DNA of 64,000 bases from Nonlabens sp. GTDB taxonomy: Bacteria > Bacteroidota > Bacteroidia > Flavobacteriales > Flavobacteriaceae. Below, one piece after another: positions 1-10,500 of the stretch. Position 1 is the first letter of the stretch; the number at the start of each line of letters is the position of its first letter. Below the pieces are notes generated by a model. That model had not been told where the DNA came from. It saw only the letters and a list, made by a program, of their open reading frames with translations, and ran no database searches. Position numbers and translations under genes: made by a program. The stretch spans positions 216,929-280,928 of the forward strand of contig NZ_JAGYKG010000005.1 in the NCBI RefSeq assembly GCF_018401815.1. Reading direction: 5' to 3'.

Positions 1-1
1 T

Positions 2-799
2 TTCGCAAAAGCAGGAATAGATTTACAATGGCAAGATATTCCAGAAGGGACTGGTCGCATGAGCAAGCTACTACGCAAAGAAAAACTGGACGTGGCTTGT
101 ATATTAACCGACGGTATTGTAAAAGATATCATCGCTGGTAACAAATCGCGTATCCTTCAAGTATATGTTTCTTCTCCATTACTTTGGGGTGTTCATGCAC
201 CCGGACAAATTGAAGCAGATCGCACCGAACAATTAGAAGATGGAAAAATTGCTATAAGCCGTTACGGAAGCGGCTCTCATTTAATGAGCTACATTCTTGC
301 CAAAAGACATGGTTGGAATCTTAAAGATATAGAATTTGAATTGATCAATACACTGGATGGTGCTGTAAAAGCACTGAGTACTAATCAAGCACAATTATTT
401 CTTTGGGAACGTTATATGACTCAGCCTCTAGTAGATCAAGGTGTTTTCAAACGTCTAGAAACTATCGCAACTCCTTGGCCTAGTTTTGTCATCGCGGCAA
501 CCGAAAATTGTATCAAAGAGAAAGAAGAAGCCTTAACAAAAATGCTTCATATCATCAATATCTACACAGCAGACTTTAAGTCTATACCGAGTATAGACCG
601 AACTATTGCTTCTCATTACAACCTGCAAGTAGGAGATGTACAGCAGTGGTTGTTGCGCACAGAATTTAGTAGTGAACAATTATGGGAAAGCACCGTAGAC
701 ACCATTATTGAAGAATTTACAGCCGTAGGCATTATTGATAAAAAAGTGACTCTTAATGACTTGGTCCATTATCTTCCTAAAATAGATGAAGAAGAATAG
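2..799 (+). CDS. periplasmic-binding-fold (NMT1/THI5-like) substrate-binding protein, 5' partial
   Basis: The reading frame is open from base 2, so the gene starts before the window; the ATG at 59 is internal. About 265 residues are visible. The pattern (a D-V-A-C-I-L-T-D-G stretch near the start, a G-S-G-S-H motif, N-T-L-D-G-A-V-K-A-L, then W-P-S-F-V-I-A-A) resembles type 2 periplasmic-binding-fold proteins of the nitrate/sulfonate/thiamine-precursor binding group. No membrane or permease gene accompanies it here and the N-terminus is missing, so export and ligand cannot be judged. Its last 14 bases overlap the following dihydrouridine synthase gene, which suggests co-transcription. Fold assignment is moderately sure; ligand unknown. 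Confidence 0.7.
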   Translation, partial: FAKAGIDLQWQDIPEGTGRMSKLLRKEKLDVACILTDGIVKDIIAGNKSRILQVYVSSPLLWGVHAPGQIEADRTEQLEDGKIAISRYGSGSHLMSYILAKRHGWNLKDIEFELINTLDGAVKALSTNQAQLFLWERYMTQPLVDQGVFKRLETIATPWPSFVIAATENCIKEKEEALTKMLHIINIYTADFKSIPSIDRTIASHYNLQVGDVQQWLLRTEFSSEQLWESTVDTIIEEFTAVGIIDKKVTLNDLVHYLPKIDEEE

Positions 800-1793
800 C
801 GCTTATTCAACAACTAATTCACAAACTCAAAAGCTCATCACAAAAGATTCCTTCACTCTCATTTCTTCTCCACTACAAGGCTTTACGGAGTTTAGATTTC
901 GTAACGCTTTCCATACGTATTTTGGAGGTATAGATACGTTTTATGCACCTTATATTAGGTTCAATAACAAGCCAGAAATAAGTAATAAATACCAACGGGA
1001 TCTAGAATTGAATAACAATCATGTTCCAGAGTTGATTCCGCAAGTGATGACTAATGATGCCGATGAGTTTCTTATAGCGGTTCATTATATCAGATCCCTT
1101 GGGTATAAAGAACTCAACTGGAACCTAGGTTGTCCCTATCCTATGGTGACTAAAAAAGGAATGGGTTCTGGATTAATTTGTGATCCTGGAAAAATTGATC
1201 ACATTTTAGAACGGGTTCACGCAGAAACTGATGTGATCGTTTCTATGAAAATGAGAATGGGGTACCTGGAGCCCACAGAGATTTTAAAAACCTTTCCTAT
1301 TTTAGAAAAATACCCTATTAAAAATATAGCCATACATGCGCGTATTGGAAAACAATTGTATAAAGGCGGTGTTGATCTCGAGTCTTTTCAAAAATGCCTA
1401 GACACTTCAAAACACCAACTCTACTATAATGGGGACATTACCTCAGTGGCAAGCTTTAGAGAAATGAAAGCCCTATTCTCTAAGATCAATCACTGGATGA
1501 TAGGTCGTGGACTTATTGCCGATCCTTTTCTACCCAGTATGATCAGAGCAAATACAGAAGTATATCCTGAAAACAGGTGGGAAATCTTTAGAGAGTTTCA
1601 TGATACTTTGTATAAGGAATACGATGAATTTCTTCAAGGCCCCACTCCTATTAAAATGAAAATGCAAGGCTTTTGGGAATACTGGTCACAGACATTTCCC
1701 GATCCGCAAAAGGCGTTTAAAGCTATTAAAAAAGCATCTAATCCTAGAGCATACCAACAGGCAGTAAATGATAATTTAAAATCGGTTTCTTAA
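786..1793 (+). CDS. dus: tRNA-dihydrouridine synthase
   Basis: Flavin enzyme that reduces specific uridines in the tRNA D-loop to dihydrouridine using NADPH. The 335-residue protein has the family signatures: S-P-L-Q-G-F-T-E near residue 30, N-W-N-L-G-C-P-Y-P with the catalytic cysteine at about residue 116, the H-A-R-I-G-K-Q-L-Y-K-G segment near 184-193, and the FMN-phosphate region N-G-D-I-T-S and G-R-G-L-I-A-D-P near 215-246. Length is normal. The start overlaps the upstream gene by 14 bp, typical of a transcriptional unit. The Dus subfamily is not decided from sequence alone; it is the single-domain bacterial type. Confidence 0.92.
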   Translation: MKKNSAYSTTNSQTQKLITKDSFTLISSPLQGFTEFRFRNAFHTYFGGIDTFYAPYIRFNNKPEISNKYQRDLELNNNHVPELIPQVMTNDADEFLIAVHYIRSLGYKELNWNLGCPYPMVTKKGMGSGLICDPGKIDHILERVHAETDVIVSMKMRMGYLEPTEILKTFPILEKYPIKNIAIHARIGKQLYKGGVDLESFQKCLDTSKHQLYYNGDITSVASFREMKALFSKINHWMIGRGLIADPFLPSMIRANTEVYPENRWEIFREFHDTLYKEYDEFLQGPTPIKMKMQGFWEYWSQTFPDPQKAFKAIKKASNPRAYQQAVNDNLKSVS

Positions 1794-1820
1794 CTAGAAC
1801 ATAAAATACTATAAGAATTA

Positions 1821-1836
1821 CACTTTCGCGAAAGCG
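1821..1836. repeat. dispersed palindrome CTTTCGCGAAAG, copy 1 (intergenic)
   Basis: One-mismatch copy (CACTTTCGCGAAAGCG) of the window-wide 16-bp palindrome CGCTTTCGCGAAAGCG. It lies in the 83-bp gap between the dus and radical SAM genes, just upstream of the latter's promoter. Confidence 0.9.
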
Positions 1837-1852
1837 GAATACCTACTTACCT

Positions 1853-1860
1853 TAACTTTG
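1853..1860 (+). promoter_or_regulatory. Bacteroidota -7 element TAACTTTG for the radical SAM gene
   Basis: Exact match to the TAnnTTTG -7 element known for Bacteroidota primary-sigma promoters. It ends 16 bases before the ATG at 1877, so a very short leader is predicted. No clear -33 TTG was identified. Confidence 0.6.
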
Positions 1861-1876
1861 CACTACATTTTGATCT

Positions 1877-4078
1877 ATGCAAAAAGACCTTTTCCTTTTC
1901 ACGCCTCCATTTACCCAACTGAATACACCCTATCCGGCAACGGCATATATCAAAGGCTTTCTAAATACCAAGAACATAGAATCCTATCAGATGGATTTAG
2001 GTATTGAGGTCATTTTAGAATTGTTTTCATCTGCAGGAATGACAAAGCTTTTTGAAGTTGCACTGGATAAAAACAGTATTTTAAGTGATAACAGTCAGCG
2101 TATCTATGCACTAAAAGATCATTACATACGGCCTCTGGACAACATCATCGCTTTTCTTCAAGGTCATAACGATACGTTTGCTAGACAAATTTGCACAGAT
2201 AATTTTCTTCCACAAGCCTCTAGATTTGATCAAATAGACGACTTGGAATGGGCTTTTGGAAACATGGGAATGCAAGATAAAGCAAAGCACCTCGCTACCT
2301 TATACTTGGAAGACCTGTCTGATTTTATAGTGGATTGTGTAGATGATCATTTCGGTTTTAGTCGTTATGCAGAGCGATTGGGAATGAGTGCCAATAGTTT
2401 TGACGAGCTTTATGAAGAGTTGCAACAGCCATTATCCTACATAGATGTGATCACACTATCTATTTTAGAAAAGAAACTTCAGGAAATCCAACCAAAATTG
2501 GTCGTAATGTCCATCCCTTTTCCGGGTAATTTATACAGTGGATTGAGGTCCTGCCAGTTGATCAAAAAGCACTTTCCAAAAATAAAAATTGCAATGGGCG
2601 GCGGTTTTCCTAATACAGAATTGCGTTCCTTAAAAGATGCTCGAGTATTGGAGTTGGTAGATTTTATTTGCTTAGACGACGGGGAATTACCGCTGGAATT
2701 AGTTGCCGATTACGTATTGCATCATCCTTCAAAACCCATTCAAGACCTTGAATTAAAAAGGACTTTTATACTGGAAAATGAACAGGTCACTTATAAAAAC
2801 AACTCTAAAAAAGCCGATTATAAACAGCTGCAAGTAGGTACGCCAGATTATTCAGACTTGCTTTTAGATCAGTATATTTCGGTGATAGAAATTGCCAATC
2901 CTATGCACAGCCTTTGGAGCGATGGAAGGTGGAACAAACTAACCATGGCACATGGATGTTATTGGGGTAAATGTACTTTTTGTGATATTTCTCTTGATTA
3001 CATCAGTCTTTACGAACCTGTTGCTGCAACTATGCTTGTGGATCGCATGGAACAGTTGATCGCGCAAACGGGAGAACAAGGTTTTCATTTTGTAGATGAA
3101 GCAGCACCACCTGCTTTGATGAGAGCTGTCGCCTTAGAAATCCTAAAACGAAATTTAACCGTCACTTGGTGGACCAACATAAGATTTGAAAAGAACTTCA
3201 CTCAGGACTTGTGCCATTTATTAAAAGCTTCTGGCTGCATTGCGGTTTCAGGTGGGCTAGAAGTAGCATCAGATCGCTTACTAAAATTGATCGATAAAGG
3301 AGTAACTGTAGAACAAGTGGCACAAGTGACTAGAAATTTTACCGCTGCTGGCATCATGGTCCACTCCTATTTGATGTATGGCTATCCTACACAAACCATT
3401 CAAGAAACTGTGGACAGCTTAGAAATGACCAGGCAATTGTTTGAATTAGGAGTGATACAAAGTGGTTTTTGGCATCAGTTTGCTCTTACGGCGCATAGCC
3501 CGGTGGGAATGAACACAAAGGATTATGGCATCACGCCTCATTTAAAAGAAATTAGTTTTGCTAATAACGATGTTCAATTTACTGATGCTACAGGAATTGA
3601 CCACAGTATTTTTAGTGATGGATTGAAGAAGTCATTATTTAATTTTATGCACGGTATCGGCTTTGATATGTCCTTACAGGAATGGTTTGATTTTGAGATT
3701 CCACAAACAACTATTGCTGCTTACTATATAGAAAATTGTTTAAACAAGGATTCTTTTAGATCTATTACCTCCAATTCTAAAGTCATTTACTTAGGTAATT
3801 TACCATTGATAGGTAAGTTTTCAAAGACTAAAAAAGGGGTAGAAATCCCTTATTTGGAACTGCTATTTCATGAGAAAACAAGTTCCTTTAAAATAAAACT
3901 TCCCGAAGATCAAGGAAACTGGTTGTTAGATCAATTAGAATTATGGCAGCCTGGTCATCAACTCACTACCTTTTCTCAAATTAAAACTTCATACGAATCT
4001 CAATTTGACACATTCGAAGCTTTTTGGTACGCTGGGGAAATGGAGGTGTTACGAGAAAACGGCTTGTTAGTTTTATAA
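1877..4078 (+). CDS. B12-binding-type radical SAM protein
   Basis: A 733-residue radical SAM enzyme. The N-terminal half (to about residue 300) resembles a cobalamin-binding/Rossmann region, with V-V-M-S-I-P-F-P-G-N near 210 and an A-M-G-G-G-F-P-N segment near 240, as in B12-dependent radical SAM proteins. The iron-sulfur site is G-C-Y-W-G-K-C-T-F-C with cysteines at 361, 366 and 369. The first spacing is four residues rather than the usual three, a variant I believe occurs in B12-type members. H-F-V-D-E-A-A-P-P and later I-A-V-S-G-G-L-E strands fit the SAM barrel. A TAACTTTG promoter lies 16 bp upstream, suggesting it is transcribed alone. Substrate unknown; no RiPP precursor was seen nearby. 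Confidence 0.85.
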   Translation: MQKDLFLFTPPFTQLNTPYPATAYIKGFLNTKNIESYQMDLGIEVILELFSSAGMTKLFEVALDKNSILSDNSQRIYALKDHYIRPLDNIIAFLQGHNDTFARQICTDNFLPQASRFDQIDDLEWAFGNMGMQDKAKHLATLYLEDLSDFIVDCVDDHFGFSRYAERLGMSANSFDELYEELQQPLSYIDVITLSILEKKLQEIQPKLVVMSIPFPGNLYSGLRSCQLIKKHFPKIKIAMGGGFPNTELRSLKDARVLELVDFICLDDGELPLELVADYVLHHPSKPIQDLELKRTFILENEQVTYKNNSKKADYKQLQVGTPDYSDLLLDQYISVIEIANPMHSLWSDGRWNKLTMAHGCYWGKCTFCDISLDYISLYEPVAATMLVDRMEQLIAQTGEQGFHFVDEAAPPALMRAVALEILKRNLTVTWWTNIRFEKNFTQDLCHLLKASGCIAVSGGLEVASDRLLKLIDKGVTVEQVAQVTRNFTAAGIMVHSYLMYGYPTQTIQETVDSLEMTRQLFELGVIQSGFWHQFALTAHSPVGMNTKDYGITPHLKEISFANNDVQFTDATGIDHSIFSDGLKKSLFNFMHGIGFDMSLQEWFDFEIPQTTIAAYYIENCLNKDSFRSITSNSKVIYLGNLPLIGKFSKTKKGVEIPYLELLFHEKTSSFKIKLPEDQGNWLLDQLELWQPGHQLTTFSQIKTSYESQFDTFEAFWYAGEMEVLRENGLLVL

Positions 4079-4222
4079 TGCGCTCGATATGACAGGTACT
4101 TGAACTTCTCCCATGGTAATGCTCTTAAAACCTTTAGAAAAACTCATTGCCTGCCTCATAGGTTTTAAATACCATAGCATCGTTTATGCATCGCATTGCA
4201 CTTCTATGCAGAAATTGAGTAT

Positions 4223-5302
4223 TTATAAATCACCCCTTAGTGAAAAGCTGCTAATTCTATTTTGTCCTGCTAGGAGACCTTCCTTGTGACTGATCATTTT
4301 TACCGTATAAAACCCTTGGTCTGATAGTTTTTTCCAAGAATCCCCTTGTGTTCCACTCCACCAAATCCCTTGAGGTCCTACGGCCAGAAGTTCCTTTCCC
4401 TTTGTTTCAGGAATAAATACGATATCGCTGCAATAACCTGGACCATTATCAACATTCAGCAACTTCCAAGTGTTACCCCCATCATAAGAAATTGCTTTGT
4501 TAGCTAAGTTATCATTCTTATTGTTCCAATCTCCACCAATCACTACACCAAGCTTGTCATCATAAAAGTCAACTGCATAAATACCTGTCATTTCTCCACC
4601 TGAACTAATAGGGGTAGAATAGGATTCCCAAGTGATGCCTCTATCTTTACTGTGTAGCACTCTGGCAGCGGCTCCCCCTGTAACAATCCAAACATGATCT
4701 TTATACAAACTAATGTTGGAATTACTAGCGGCAAATCCTGCTTCCCCAATTATAAATTTTGGCAGATCCTCACAGAGAGACGAGTTCCAAGTAGCACCTC
4801 CGTCAATAGTTTTGATGATAGACAGACAATCTTTTGAAGGATCGCCAAAGGCAATTCCTTCCTGATCATCCCAAAATTTCATACTATCATAAAAGACCTT
4901 TTCCCCGAGCTCGCTATAAACCAATTTCACCTTATTAGTGGCATTTGTGATTTTATAAACTAGTGCCGGGCTACCTGCACTTAACAAGTAGGTGTAATGC
5001 TCAGTTACTGCTAAAGATCTAAATTCCATGGTGAGAGCTTCTCCAGGGGGCAGTTGTAACTTTAAAACCTCACCACTTTCAGCATTTATTTTTCCATATT
5101 TACCCTTGCTTCCCGAATACCAGTAAGCGCCATTTCCATAATCCAACGCCCGTATACTTATTGAATCCGACATGATTTCATTAATTTCAATAGTAAGATT
5201 TGATCTAGCAGACGGAGTATCCAGCTGGTTTACCATCGTTGGTGAGTTGGTTTTACAAGCTGTTAGCGTTAAGGCTAAAGCAACATATAGCGCATTTTTC
5301 AT
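4223..5302 (-). CDS. lipoprotein beta-propeller of the BNR/sortilin-repeat type
   Basis: A 359-residue exported lipoprotein. The N-terminus is a short hydrophobic signal ending in L-T-A-C (lipidated cysteine at 16). The body contains repeated Asp-box/BNR-like motifs (T-I-D-G-G-A-T-W, S-K-D-R-G-I-T-W, S-Y-D-G-G-N-T-W, G-T-Q-G-D-S-W), which mark blades of a beta-propeller as in sialidase, photosystem-stability-factor and sortilin-like proteins. In Flavobacteriia such proteins are often annotated as oxidoreductase, but no redox motif is visible. It is probably periplasmic or surface-anchored. It stands alone, convergent with the radical SAM gene. Function unknown beyond the fold. Confidence 0.8.
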   Translation of the reverse strand: MKNALYVALALTLTACKTNSPTMVNQLDTPSARSNLTIEINEIMSDSISIRALDYGNGAYWYSGSKGKYGKINAESGEVLKLQLPPGEALTMEFRSLAVTEHYTYLLSAGSPALVYKITNATNKVKLVYSELGEKVFYDSMKFWDDQEGIAFGDPSKDCLSIIKTIDGGATWNSSLCEDLPKFIIGEAGFAASNSNISLYKDHVWIVTGGAAARVLHSKDRGITWESYSTPISSGGEMTGIYAVDFYDDKLGVVIGGDWNNKNDNLANKAISYDGGNTWKLLNVDNGPGYCSDIVFIPETKGKELLAVGPQGIWWSGTQGDSWKKLSDQGFYTVKMISHKEGLLAGQNRISSFSLRGDL

Positions 5303-5348
5303 AGAAGTAAAAATAAGTTAGAAAAAATAATTAGTAAGTGAAAATTTT

Positions 5349-5364
5349 CGCTTTCGCGAAAGCG
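5349..5364. repeat. dispersed palindrome, copy 2 (intergenic)
   Basis: Perfect CGCTTTCGCGAAAGCG, here extended to a 22-bp perfect palindrome (5346-5367) by flanking TTT and AAA. It sits between two divergent genes. Confidence 0.95.
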
Positions 5365-5429
5365 AAACATTTATCAGAAATCTGGTAAAAAAAATATATC
5401 GTCTCGCTTAACTTCCTGAGGAATAGCCG

Positions 5430-5437
5430 TACTTTTG
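5430..5437 (+). promoter_or_regulatory. Bacteroidota -7 element TACTTTTG for the rRNA methyltransferase gene
   Basis: Exact TAnnTTTG match ending only four bases before the ATG at 5442. If used, the mRNA would be essentially leaderless. Confidence 0.6.
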
Positions 5438-5441
5438 CAAA

Positions 5442-6650
5442 ATGAGATTTCACCATAATTTAGTGGAAGCAACTGTAGATGCTTTACACCTTATATTTAA
5501 TGACGGTAAGTATGCCGATCAAGCGATTCAAAAGATTTTAAAACGCGATACACGTTGGGGCTCTAGAGATAGAGGTTTTATTGCAGAAGTAACCTATGAC
5601 ATTGTCCGGTACAAAAGGTTATACGCTTCTATTGCTAAGGCCAGTGAGCCTTTTAATAAAGAAGCTTTATGGAGACTGACCAGTGTATGGATCGTCTTAA
5701 AAGGACATGACCTTCCTGCATGGGAAGAATATTTTAATACTCCAGTAAGACGCATCAGAGGCGGACTTGACGAGGTAAGAACCAATCGCAAGATGCGGGA
5801 ATCCATTCCTGACTGGATGGATGACATGGGTATTGCAGAACTAGGTAATATTTGGGAACAAGAAATTACTGCTTTAAATGAACAAGCATTTGTCGTTTTA
5901 AGAGCTAATAGATTAAAGACTGATGTAGCGTCTTTAAAGGAAAAACTAGTTGCACAGGAAATAGCAACCACCACAGACGAACGTTTTCCGGACGCGCTCA
6001 TTCTCACTGAACGTGCCAACGTTTTTAAAACACAATTATTTACCGACGGATTGTTTGAAGTACAAGATGCAGGATCACAGCTCATAGCAGCTTATTTAAA
6101 CCCTAAACCAGGAGAGCGTATTATGGATGCTTGTGCAGGCGCAGGAGGTAAAGCGTTGCACTTAGCTGCATTGATGGAAAATAAAGGACAAATTATCGCA
6201 ACAGATATTTATCAAAGTAAACTCAACGAACTAAAAAGACGCACACGTCGTGCCGGAGCTCATAATATAGAAACACGATTATTAGAGTCTACTAAAACCA
6301 TCAAGAAACTAGATGGTAAAGTAGACGGTTTACTTATAGATGCCCCTTGTAGCGGTTTAGGTGTTTTAAGGAGGAACCCCGATGCCAAATGGAAACTACA
6401 ACCAGAATTTATTGAAAAAATTAAAGAAACCCAGCAAGAAATTTTACAGTCTTATAGCCGTGTAGTAAAATCTGGAGGTAGAATGGTCTACGCCACTTGT
6501 TCTATTTTCCCTTCAGAGAATGAAATGCAAGTCGACAAGTTCTTAAATTCTGAGGCTGGTGCAAATTTTGAATTGGAACACTCCCAAACCTTATATGCCC
6601 ATAGGGATGGTTTTGACGGTTTTTTTATGGCAAAGATGAATAAAAAATAA
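5442..6650 (+). CDS. RsmB/NOP2-family RNA m5C methyltransferase
   Basis: A 402-residue SAM-dependent enzyme of the RsmB/Nop2/Sun family, which makes 5-methylcytosine in rRNA (in E. coli RsmB acts on 16S C967). Residues 1-130 resemble the N-terminal NusB-like RNA-binding region. The Rossmann domain starts at Q-D-A-G-S-Q-L near 208 and has motif I D-A-C-A-G-A-G-G-K. The two family cysteines are present: D-A-P-C-S-G-L-G (C303) and Y-A-T-C-S-I (C353). It was placed in the family from these motifs; the exact target base is inferred. The downstream acetyltransferase begins 23 bp after the stop and may be co-transcribed. Confidence 0.92.
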   Translation: MRFHHNLVEATVDALHLIFNDGKYADQAIQKILKRDTRWGSRDRGFIAEVTYDIVRYKRLYASIAKASEPFNKEALWRLTSVWIVLKGHDLPAWEEYFNTPVRRIRGGLDEVRTNRKMRESIPDWMDDMGIAELGNIWEQEITALNEQAFVVLRANRLKTDVASLKEKLVAQEIATTTDERFPDALILTERANVFKTQLFTDGLFEVQDAGSQLIAAYLNPKPGERIMDACAGAGGKALHLAALMENKGQIIATDIYQSKLNELKRRTRRAGAHNIETRLLESTKTIKKLDGKVDGLLIDAPCSGLGVLRRNPDAKWKLQPEFIEKIKETQQEILQSYSRVVKSGGRMVYATCSIFPSENEMQVDKFLNSEAGANFELEHSQTLYAHRDGFDGFFMAKMNKK

Positions 6651-6673
6651 AAAACGAATAAACAGAGACTCAC

Positions 6674-7264
6674 ATGATCTCTTTACTTCCAGATTTAGTG
6701 CTTTATCCTGTTACATTGAATGAGCAAAAAAAATTGTTTAATTTGATGATGAACATTTACAGACCTGTATACCAGCATCTTTGGTGGGATGATGGAAGTA
6801 ACTATGTAGAATCACAATTTAATGAAGCACAGTTGCAGTTGGAATTATCTAATCCTAATGCTTCCTATTACTTTGTTCATTTTAAAGAGGAGCCTATTGG
6901 AATCCTTAGATTTATATGCGATAGTGAAATCAATAACATTAAAGAAAGAAACACTACTCAACTACACCGCATTTATTTAGATCCACTTGTTCATGGTCAA
7001 GGAATAGGTAGGGCATTAATGTGCTGGTTGATCGCATTTTCTATTACCCAAAATCAACAATCCATCAGGTTGGAATGTATGGATACCCAACTGGCTGCAT
7101 TCCACTTTTACAAACAATTTGGTTTTAAAATTGTAGAAGCATTCCAGCTTGACTCTCCAACAATGCGCTCTGAAATGCGTGGAATGTTGCGCATGGAATT
7201 GAACTTAAATAATAGTTCATGTATCCAACCACCAATAGCAACGATCGAACGATATAACCTTTAG
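6674..7264 (+). CDS. GNAT-family N-acetyltransferase
   Basis: A 196-residue protein with the GNAT acetyl-CoA site: the beta4 strand H-R-I-Y-L-D-P followed by the pyrophosphate loop G-Q-G-I-G-R-A-L near residue 110, then L-E-C-M-D and F-Y-K-Q-F-G-F-K at the end of the fold. The substrate cannot be told. The N-terminus (F-N-L-M-M-N-I-Y-R-P-V-Y-Q) fits the usual helix alpha1-alpha2 substrate region. It follows the rRNA methyltransferase at 23 bp and probably shares its promoter. A 276-bp gap with a palindrome copy and the purL promoter follows. Confidence 0.85.
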   Translation: MISLLPDLVLYPVTLNEQKKLFNLMMNIYRPVYQHLWWDDGSNYVESQFNEAQLQLELSNPNASYYFVHFKEEPIGILRFICDSEINNIKERNTTQLHRIYLDPLVHGQGIGRALMCWLIAFSITQNQQSIRLECMDTQLAAFHFYKQFGFKIVEAFQLDSPTMRSEMRGMLRMELNLNNSSCIQPPIATIERYNL

Positions 7265-7461
7265 GCTTTCTTTTATAAAAAATTAGATACCTCCTATGGA
7301 AATTTTAGCTGCATCCAAAAACTTGATATTTAGATGCAAATTTGATGTATAACTCCAGTTCTTATTCTCTTTTTATTTGTTATTTCAAAATAGATCCTTT
7401 TGGTGGCTATGTTGTTCAGTCTCTTTTTTTATTCTAATTGTAAATAAGTACGTTAATAATT

Positions 7462-7479
7462 CCGCTTTCGCGAAAGCGG
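7462..7479. repeat. dispersed palindrome, copy 3 (intergenic, upstream of purL)
   Basis: Perfect core, extended on both sides to TTCCGC...GCGGAA (7460-7481). It lies about 30 bp upstream of the purL promoter. Confidence 0.95.
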
Positions 7480-7507
7480 AACAACTACAATTATCATCCT
7501 AAAAAAG

Positions 7508-7515
7508 TATCTTTG
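7508..7515 (+). promoter_or_regulatory. Bacteroidota -7 element TATCTTTG for purL
   Basis: Exact TAnnTTTG match 26 bp before the purL ATG. No purine riboswitch-like fold was recognised in the short leader. Confidence 0.6.
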
Positions 7516-7540
7516 TGACCGCCCACAAAAGCGCTTATAA

Positions 7541-10500
7541 ATGATCCATTTCTACGGTAATCCATCCCAATCAGTTTACGCAGTGCACACCCAAGCACCG
7601 ATCTCTACAGAAGATGATCATAAATTACAATGGCTTTTTGCCGATGCCCCAAAACTAGAAGCCGATTCTTTATCTGGCTTTTTTACTGGACCTCGAGCTA
7701 CGACCATTACGCCATGGTCTACTAATGCAGTAGAAATCACACAAAACATGGAAATCAAAGGAATTCTGCGTATAGAGGAATTTCATGCGTGTACAGCAGA
7801 CGCTGACTTTGATAAAATGTTGTTGCAAAAATTTGATGGATTAGATCAATCCCAATTTGATGTGCGGGTGCAGCCAGAAAGCGTTCTAGAAATAGATGAT
7901 ATCCCTGCGTATAATATGCAAGAAGGGCTATCCTTGAGCGATGACGAGATTGATTACCTCATAGCTCTTTCAGAAAAATTAGATCGAAAATTAACCGATA
8001 GTGAAGTTTTTGGATTCTCACAAGTGAATTCAGAGCACTGCCGCCACAAGATTTTTAATGGAACCTTCATCATCGATGGAGAAGAAATGCCTACATCACT
8101 TTTCAAACTCATTAAAGAAACTTCTAAGCGCTGGCCTAACGGTATTGTAAGTGCTTATTCTGATAACGTAGCTTTTGTAGAAGGCCCACAAGCAGAGCAA
8201 TTTGCTCCCAAAACGGCTCATCAACCAGACGTTTATCAAACCAGTCTTTTTGATTCGGTGATCTCTTTAAAAGCAGAGACTCACAACTTCCCTACAACTG
8301 TAGAGCCATTTAATGGTGCTGCCACAGGATCTGGTGGAGAAATAAGAGACCGTCTCGCTGGTGGCCAAGGATCGTTACCGCTTGCAGGAACCGCTGTTTA
8401 TATGACCAGTTATTCCAGACTCAATGAAGAACGACCATGGGAAAAAGGTTTTGAAGCACGCAAATGGTTGTATCAAACACCTATGGATATTTTGATCAAA
8501 GCCTCTAATGGTGCAAGCGATTTTGGAAACAAATTTGGCCAACCCTTAATAACAGGATCTGTCTTGACTTTTGAGCATCAAGAAGGGGATCAGAATTTAG
8601 GTTTTGATAAGGTCATTATGCAAGCTGGTGGTATAGGCTATGGTAAAAAAGATCAAGCTTTAAAGAAAACTCCTGCCACAGGTGACGATATCATCGTTAT
8701 GGGTGGAGATAATTATAGAATTGGAATGGGTGGTGCTGCGGTAAGCAGCTCAGATACCGGAGCCCTAAATTCTGGACTGGAATTAAATGCCGTCCAACGT
8801 TCTAATCCAGAAATGCAAAAACGTGCTGCCAATGCCATACGTGGACTGGTAGAAAGTGATCACAATCCTATTAAATCCATTCACGATCACGGTGCCGGTG
8901 GACACCTCAATTGTTTATCAGAACTCGTAGAAGAAACAGGTGGTATTATAGATGTTGAAAAACTTCCTATAGGTGATCCTACCCTATCTCGTAAAGAGCT
9001 GATAGGTAACGAGTCTCAAGAACGTATGGGACTAGTGATGGATGCAAAAGACACTCCTATTCTAGAAGAAATTGCTGCTCGTGAGCGCGCACCTTTATAC
9101 AAGGTTGGAAAAGTTACTGGAGATAACAGATTTACTTTTAGCGAGAAGGATGGTCGCAGCCCTATGGATCTGGCACTAGAAGATATGTTCGGTTCCAGCC
9201 CTAAAACTATTATGGATGATACCACCATCAACCGCACCTATGCTCCTATTTCTTATGATGGAAAAGATTTTAAACTATACCTCTACCAGGTATTGCAACT
9301 AGAGGCTGTCGCTTGTAAAGACTGGTTGACTAACAAAGTAGACCGTTGTGTAACGGGACGTGTGGCAAAGCAACAAACTTGTGGAGAGCTGCAATTACCC
9401 TTAAATAATGTGGGGGTGATGGCACTAGATTACAACGGTAAAAACGGTGTAGCAACTACCATAGGTCATGCTCCTGTTGCTGCCTTAATTGACCCAGCAG
9501 CTGGGTCTCGCAACGCGATTGCAGAGTCGCTAACCAACCTTGTTTTTGCACCTTTAGAAAAAGGCTTGTCAGGTGTGAGCTTAAGTGCTAACTGGATGTG
9601 GCCTTGTAATAACCCTGGAGAAGATGCTCGTTTATACAGCGCTGTAAAAGCCGTAAGCGATTTTGCTATTGAACTGGGAATTAACATTCCGACGGGTAAA
9701 GACAGTCTTTCTATGAAGCAAAAATATCCAGATATGGATGTACTTGCACCAGGCACGGTCATCATTAGTACCGTAGGGAATTGTGATGACATTACCAATG
9801 TGATTGAACCGGTTTTACAGCCTCAATACGAGGCTCCTATTTACTACATCAATATGAGTGGTGATGACCACAAATTAGGCGGTTCTAGCTTTGGGCAAAC
9901 ACAAAATAAAATAGGTGATGAATGTCCTACGATTATAGATAGTTCCGCTTTCGCGAAAGCGTTCAACACCATCCAATCACTTATCAAACAAGGTAATATA
10001 CTGGCAGGACACGACGTTGCTAGTGGTGGTTTGATCACTACGTTATTAGAAATGTGTTTCCCTTCTCAAAACATAGGAATGGAATTGGATTTCAGCCAAG
10101 TAGGTCACGATATGGTCAAGGTGCTTTTTGCTGAAAATGCAGGTATCGTACTCCAAGCAACCGACGACGGCGTCGAAGCCGAACTTGCTAAAACGGGCGT
10201 ACCGTTCTTCAAAATAGGAACCGCTATAGACGAGGCCGTGCTGGACATCAACGAATTCATTATAGACGTTGACGATATGAGAGATGTGTGGTATGAAACC
10301 TCCCATTTACTAGATCAAAAACAATCCTTTAACGGCACAGCAGACGAGCGTGCATTGAACTATGTGAATCAACCATTAGAATTCAAGTTTCCAGCACATT
10401 TTACTGGAAAACTACCTGTATTACCTCAAAAACGTATAAAAGCAGCTGTTATACGTGAGAAAGGAAGTAATTCTGAACGAGAAATGGCACGTGCTATGTA